Source: Arhodomonas aquaeolei DSM 8974
GTDB taxonomy: Bacteria; Pseudomonadota; Gammaproteobacteria; Nitrococcales; Nitrococcaceae
Assembly (NCBI RefSeq): GCF_000374645.1
Contig: NZ_KB894801.1
Span: 124,001-188,000, forward strand
Direction of reading: 5' to 3'
DNA length: 64,000 nucleotides
Of the stretch, positions 61,104 through 64,000 are shown one piece after another. Within the stretch, counting starts at the first letter, position 1. Each line of letters starts with the position of its first letter. The translations under genes and the position numbers were made by a program. The notes under the pieces were generated by a model, which saw only the letters and a program-made list of their open reading frames with translations, had not been told where the DNA came from and searched no databases.

Positions 61104-63178
61104 ACGGCGGCGTCGACGCCCTGCGGCGCTATCTCGCGGGTGTCCGGGATCCGGCGGGGCGTTATCGCCGGCTCGTAGTGTTACCGCCGCCCACGGACGC
61201 GGCCACGGCGATGGCGGCGGTAACCGCCCCGGCGGTACTGGTCAGCGATGCGCCGCCCGACGGCGAGGACGCGGTCCCGCTGCGCCGGGCCGCAACACTG
61301 CTCGGCAGCGAATACCGGGACGTCGTCGTCGATGTCCGTGCCGGTCTCGACGTCGACGCCCTGGCCGCCGTCGCCGGCGCCGTGATCGCCGGTGGCGTCA
61401 TGGTCGTAATCACCCCGGCGCTCGAGGACTGGCCGGGCTCTGCAGACCCGGCACTTGCAGGCCGCCTGTCCTGGCCGGCCGAACCCGCCGACGCCGCCGG
61501 TCATTTCCGCGACCGCCTGGTCCGCTGCCTGCGCGAAGACCCCCAGGTCGCGATATATCCCGCCGCCCCCGGGGCAGCATTGCCCCGGCCGGCCGCCGGC
61601 ACGGCGGGCGACGACCCCGCCTGTCTCACCAGCGATCAGGCCGCAGCGGTGGCCGCCGTCATTGCCGGCGCCGGTGGGGCGCCCCACCGTCCGTGCGTGC
61701 TCATCGCTGACCGGGGGCGGGGCAAGAGCACCGCACTCGGGATCGCGGCCCGTCGCCTGCTGGAGGCCGGTTCCGGGCCGGTGCTCGTAACCGCGCCGCG
61801 CCGGCGTGCCGCCGAGGCGCTGATCGCCGCCGCCACGGTGGACGGCTGCCCGGGGCCGCGTTACCTCCCGCCGGACCAGCTCATCCGCGAGCCCCGCCCC
61901 GCCGGGATGCTCCTCGTCGACGAGGCCGCGGGCCTGCCGGCCCCCATGCTCGATGGGCTGTTGGCGCGTTATCCGCGCATCGCATTCGCGACCACCGTGC
62001 ACGGCTACGAGGGTACCGGTGCAGGCTTTCGCGTGCGCTTTCTCGCCTCCCTCGACCGGCGTACACCGCAATGGCAGGAACACCGCCTGACCCAGCCCGT
62101 GCGCTGGGCGGACGGCGACCCCCTGGAGGCACTGCTCTTCCGCGCCCTGCTCCTGGACGCCGAGCCCGCTGATCTCGCCGCCATGCCCGCGACCGGCCAG
62201 ATCACCACCGGTCGTGAGCCGGCGGCCGCCCTGGCCCGGGATGAGAGCGCCCTGCGCGAGTTCTACGGACTACTGGTCGATGCCCACTACCAGACCCGCC
62301 CGGACGATCTGCGGCGCAGCCTCGAGGCCCCGGGTGCGGGGCTGTGGGCCGCGCGGGACGACGACGGCCACATCGTCGCCGCCGCGGTAACCCTGGACGA
62401 GGGCGAGCTCCCGCAGGCACTTCATACCGATATCCTCGCCGGGCGACGACGCCTGCAGGGTCACCTCCTGCCCCAGTCCCTCGCCGGCCACGGCGGCCTG
62501 GGCCAGGCACTCGCCCTGCGTCACCGGCGCGTGCACCGTATCGCCGTCCACCCGGCACTGCGCGGGCATGGCACTGGGCAGCGGCTGATGGCGACCATGG
62601 CGCGCGCTGCCCGGGAGGACGGGCTGGACACCCTGGGCACTGTCTTCGGCGCCACGCCCGCCCTGTTGCGCTTCTACCGGCGCTGCGGCCTGGCTGCCGT
62701 ACAGCTCGGTCATCGCCGGGACGCGGCCAGTGCCAGCCACGCGGCGTTCATGCTCCGCCCTCTCTCCGGCGACGGCGCCACCCTGACCGAGACCGCCCGC
62801 GCCCGCTTCGCCCGGGACATACCCTGGCGTCTTGCCGGGCCGCTCACGGCCCTCGATCCCGGCGTTGTGGCCGCCCTGATGCCGGGCCTCGACTTCGGCG
62901 CAGCGGACGATGCCGACGGCACCACGATCGCCGCGTTCTCCCACGGCCACCGCGGCCCGGACGACGCCGGTCCAGCGGTACAGCGCAAGCTGCTGCACCA
63001 TCTCGCCGCGTCCTCCGGCAATGCCGACGACGATGACGGCGCACAGCTGCTGGTGGCGCGTTTCCTCCAGCATCGGCCGTGGGACGAGCTGGCGGCCCGG
63101 GCCGGCGTGAGCGGCCGACGCGCCGTCATCGGGGCACTGCGCGCCGCCGCGGCGGTGCTGATCGCCGCGGATACCTGA
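61079..63178 (+). CDS. tmcA: tRNA(Met) cytidine acetyltransferase TmcA
   Basis: 699-residue enzyme that makes N4-acetylcytidine at the wobble base of elongator tRNA-Met, using ATP and acetyl-CoA. An N-terminal domain (about 1-190) is followed by a RecD-like ATPase with Walker A D-R-G-R-G-K-S near 210 and D-E-A-A-G near 280. A GNAT domain with R-G-H-G-T-G-Q-R near 497 and a C-terminal tail follow. The GTG at 61079 is the only reasonable start and lies within the end of the LOG gene. Length is normal. Confidence 0.92.
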   Translation: MDRQEQYIDGGVDALRRYLAGVRDPAGRYRRLVVLPPPTDAATAMAAVTAPAVLVSDAPPDGEDAVPLRRAATLLGSEYRDVVVDVRAGLDVDALAAVAGAVIAGGVMVVITPALEDWPGSADPALAGRLSWPAEPADAAGHFRDRLVRCLREDPQVAIYPAAPGAALPRPAAGTAGDDPACLTSDQAAAVAAVIAGAGGAPHRPCVLIADRGRGKSTALGIAARRLLEAGSGPVLVTAPRRRAAEALIAAATVDGCPGPRYLPPDQLIREPRPAGMLLVDEAAGLPAPMLDGLLARYPRIAFATTVHGYEGTGAGFRVRFLASLDRRTPQWQEHRLTQPVRWADGDPLEALLFRALLLDAEPADLAAMPATGQITTGREPAAALARDESALREFYGLLVDAHYQTRPDDLRRSLEAPGAGLWAARDDDGHIVAAAVTLDEGELPQALHTDILAGRRRLQGHLLPQSLAGHGGLGQALALRHRRVHRIAVHPALRGHGTGQRLMATMARAAREDGLDTLGTVFGATPALLRFYRRCGLAAVQLGHRRDAASASHAAFMLRPLSGDGATLTETARARFARDIPWRLAGPLTALDPGVVAALMPGLDFGAADDADGTTIAAFSHGHRGPDDAGPAVQRKLLHHLAASSGNADDDDGAQLLVARFLQHRPWDELAARAGVSGRRAVIGALRAAAAVLIAADT

Positions 63179-63287
63179 ACGCGGCCGGACACTCGGCGCC
63201 CTCACCCGGCGCCCCGCGGGCCGAGGGTGGCGTTACCGGTCATCCGGTTAGTAAGCTCCCGCCACCCGGACCGGAGGAGACCGTCCC

Positions 63288-64000
63288 ATGAATGCCCGCC
63301 CCACCCTGTTCCGTATGCCGTCGCGCTACAACGCCTATGCGGCGAGTATCGCCGGGCTCGCGGTATCCCTGACCGGTCTGGTATTCAACCCGCTGTGGGG
63401 ATGGCCGGCCGCGGTGTTTGCCGCGCTCACGGCGCTCGGCACCTGGGATCTGCTGCAGCGCCGGCATACCGTGAGCCGCAACTACCCGGTCCTCGCCCAC
63501 CTGCGCTACTGCCTGGAGTCCATCGGCCCGGAGATCCGCCAGTACTTCATCCAGGCCGACACCGAGGAGCGGCCGTTCTCCCGCGAGCAGCGCGCGGTCG
63601 TCTACCAGCGCGCCAAGAACGTCCATGACAAGAAACCCTTCGGCTCCCTGCTCGACATGTACACCGAGGGCTATGAGTGGATCAGCCCCTCCCTCGCGCC
63701 TGCCCCGGTGGCGGACGGCGACTTCCGTATCACCGTCGGCGAGGACCGCGCGCAGCCTTACTCCGCGAGTGTCCTGAATATATCGGCGATGAGCTTCGGT
63801 GCGCTGTCCGCCAACGCCATCACCGCACTGAACGCCGGTGCCAGGGAGGGCGGCTTTTACCACGACACCGGCGAGGGCTCGATATCCCGCTACCACCTCA
63901 GCCACGGCGCGGACCTGGTCTGGGAAATCGGTTCCGGTTACTTCGGCTGCCGGACGGACGACGGCCGGTTCAACCCGGAGCGCTTCCGCGAGAACGCCCG
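63288..64000 (+). CDS. FMN-binding glutamate-synthase-like protein, N-terminal part
   Basis: First 237 codons of a protein in the GltB FMN-domain family (COG0069). Two hydrophobic helices (about 16-55) are followed by R-R-H-T-V-x-R-N-Y-P-V-L-A-H-L-R-Y and E-x-I-x-P-E-I-R-Q-Y-F near 65-90. The FMN-barrel motif M-S-F-G-A-L-S-A-N-A follows near 168, then H-D-T-G-E-G-S-I-S near 190. Stand-alone membrane-anchored members of this family lack the glutaminase domain, and their physiological reaction is unclear. ATG at 63288 has GGAGGAG upstream. The gene runs off the right edge. Confidence 0.87.
   Translation, partial: MNARPTLFRMPSRYNAYAASIAGLAVSLTGLVFNPLWGWPAAVFAALTALGTWDLLQRRHTVSRNYPVLAHLRYCLESIGPEIRQYFIQADTEERPFSREQRAVVYQRAKNVHDKKPFGSLLDMYTEGYEWISPSLAPAPVADGDFRITVGEDRAQPYSASVLNISAMSFGALSANAITALNAGAREGGFYHDTGEGSISRYHLSHGADLVWEIGSGYFGCRTDDGRFNPERFRENA

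Overview
This 64 kb window is a gene-dense, high-GC chromosomal segment of a gammaproteobacterium. Four gene orders known from that class support this: surE-pcm-(yqaA-like)-nlpD-rpoS, ftsK-lolA next to rarA and serS, aat-bpt-infA next to clpA-clpS, and nudJ-mnmA-hflD. Together with xerD-dsbC, a cbb3 oxidase operon and CPA1-type antiporters, the content fits a respiratory, possibly salt-adapted member of the Chromatiales/Ectothiorhodospiraceae side of the class. That placement is an inference and was not tested against a database. No rRNA, tRNA, CRISPR array, insertion sequence, prophage or plasmid function was seen. This is essentially core genome, tightly packed: neighbouring genes often overlap by 4-8 bases and several convergent pairs abut or overlap.

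Layout. 1-2140: end of an alaC-hom amino-acid operon (minus). 2317-6617: a small Mth938-type gene, then the stationary-phase block surE-pcm-yqaA-like-nlpD-rpoS (minus) with a good promoter and a structured leader before rpoS. 6761-13312: Smr-domain gene, serS, rarA, lolA, ftsK. 13387-19172: the N-degron locus (FemAB-like/GNAT gene, aat, bpt, infA, clpA, clpS). 19434-27339: isocitrate lyase, a divergent LysR regulator that leads a lysR-nudJ-mnmA-hflD unit, then aconitase A. 27410-33652: assorted genes (lipase-like hydrolase, degenerate hemerythrin, diguanylate cyclase, DUF2721 protein, secreted coiled-coil protein, DnaJ-related DUF1992 protein, radical SAM protein, GNAT). 33726-36734: polar amino-acid ABC importer. 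36802-46580: secreted nuclease, two paralogous cation/proton antiporters with RCK-like tails, exonuclease, dsbC, xerD, slipin, rlmM. 46897-51336: hisC, a Lon-family protease and a tandem universal-stress protein. 51337-60152: the complete cbb3 cytochrome oxidase locus (ccoN-O-Q-P, an unnamed 96-aa membrane protein, ccoG-H-I-S and a SafE-like protein), preceded by an Fnr/Anr-type box placed for class II activation. 60522-64000: LOG-family protein, tmcA and the start of an FMN-binding glutamate-synthase-like protein.

The clearest functional modules are: (i) the cbb3 locus, where structural subunits and the copper-handling and assembly proteins appear to be read as one minus-strand unit under oxygen control; (ii) the N-degron pathway, with two aminoacyl-protein transferases beside the ClpS adaptor and the ClpA unfoldase; and (iii) the aceA/lysR/acnA neighbourhood, where glyoxylate-shunt and TCA genes flank a LysR regulator whose promoter carries two overlapping palindromes. 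I found no convincing wholly new defence or mobile system. The best candidates for something under-described are the 96-aa membrane protein inside the cco operon, the aceA-lysR operator, the hemerythrin-like protein that has lost most metal ligands, and the orphan secreted coiled-coil protein.
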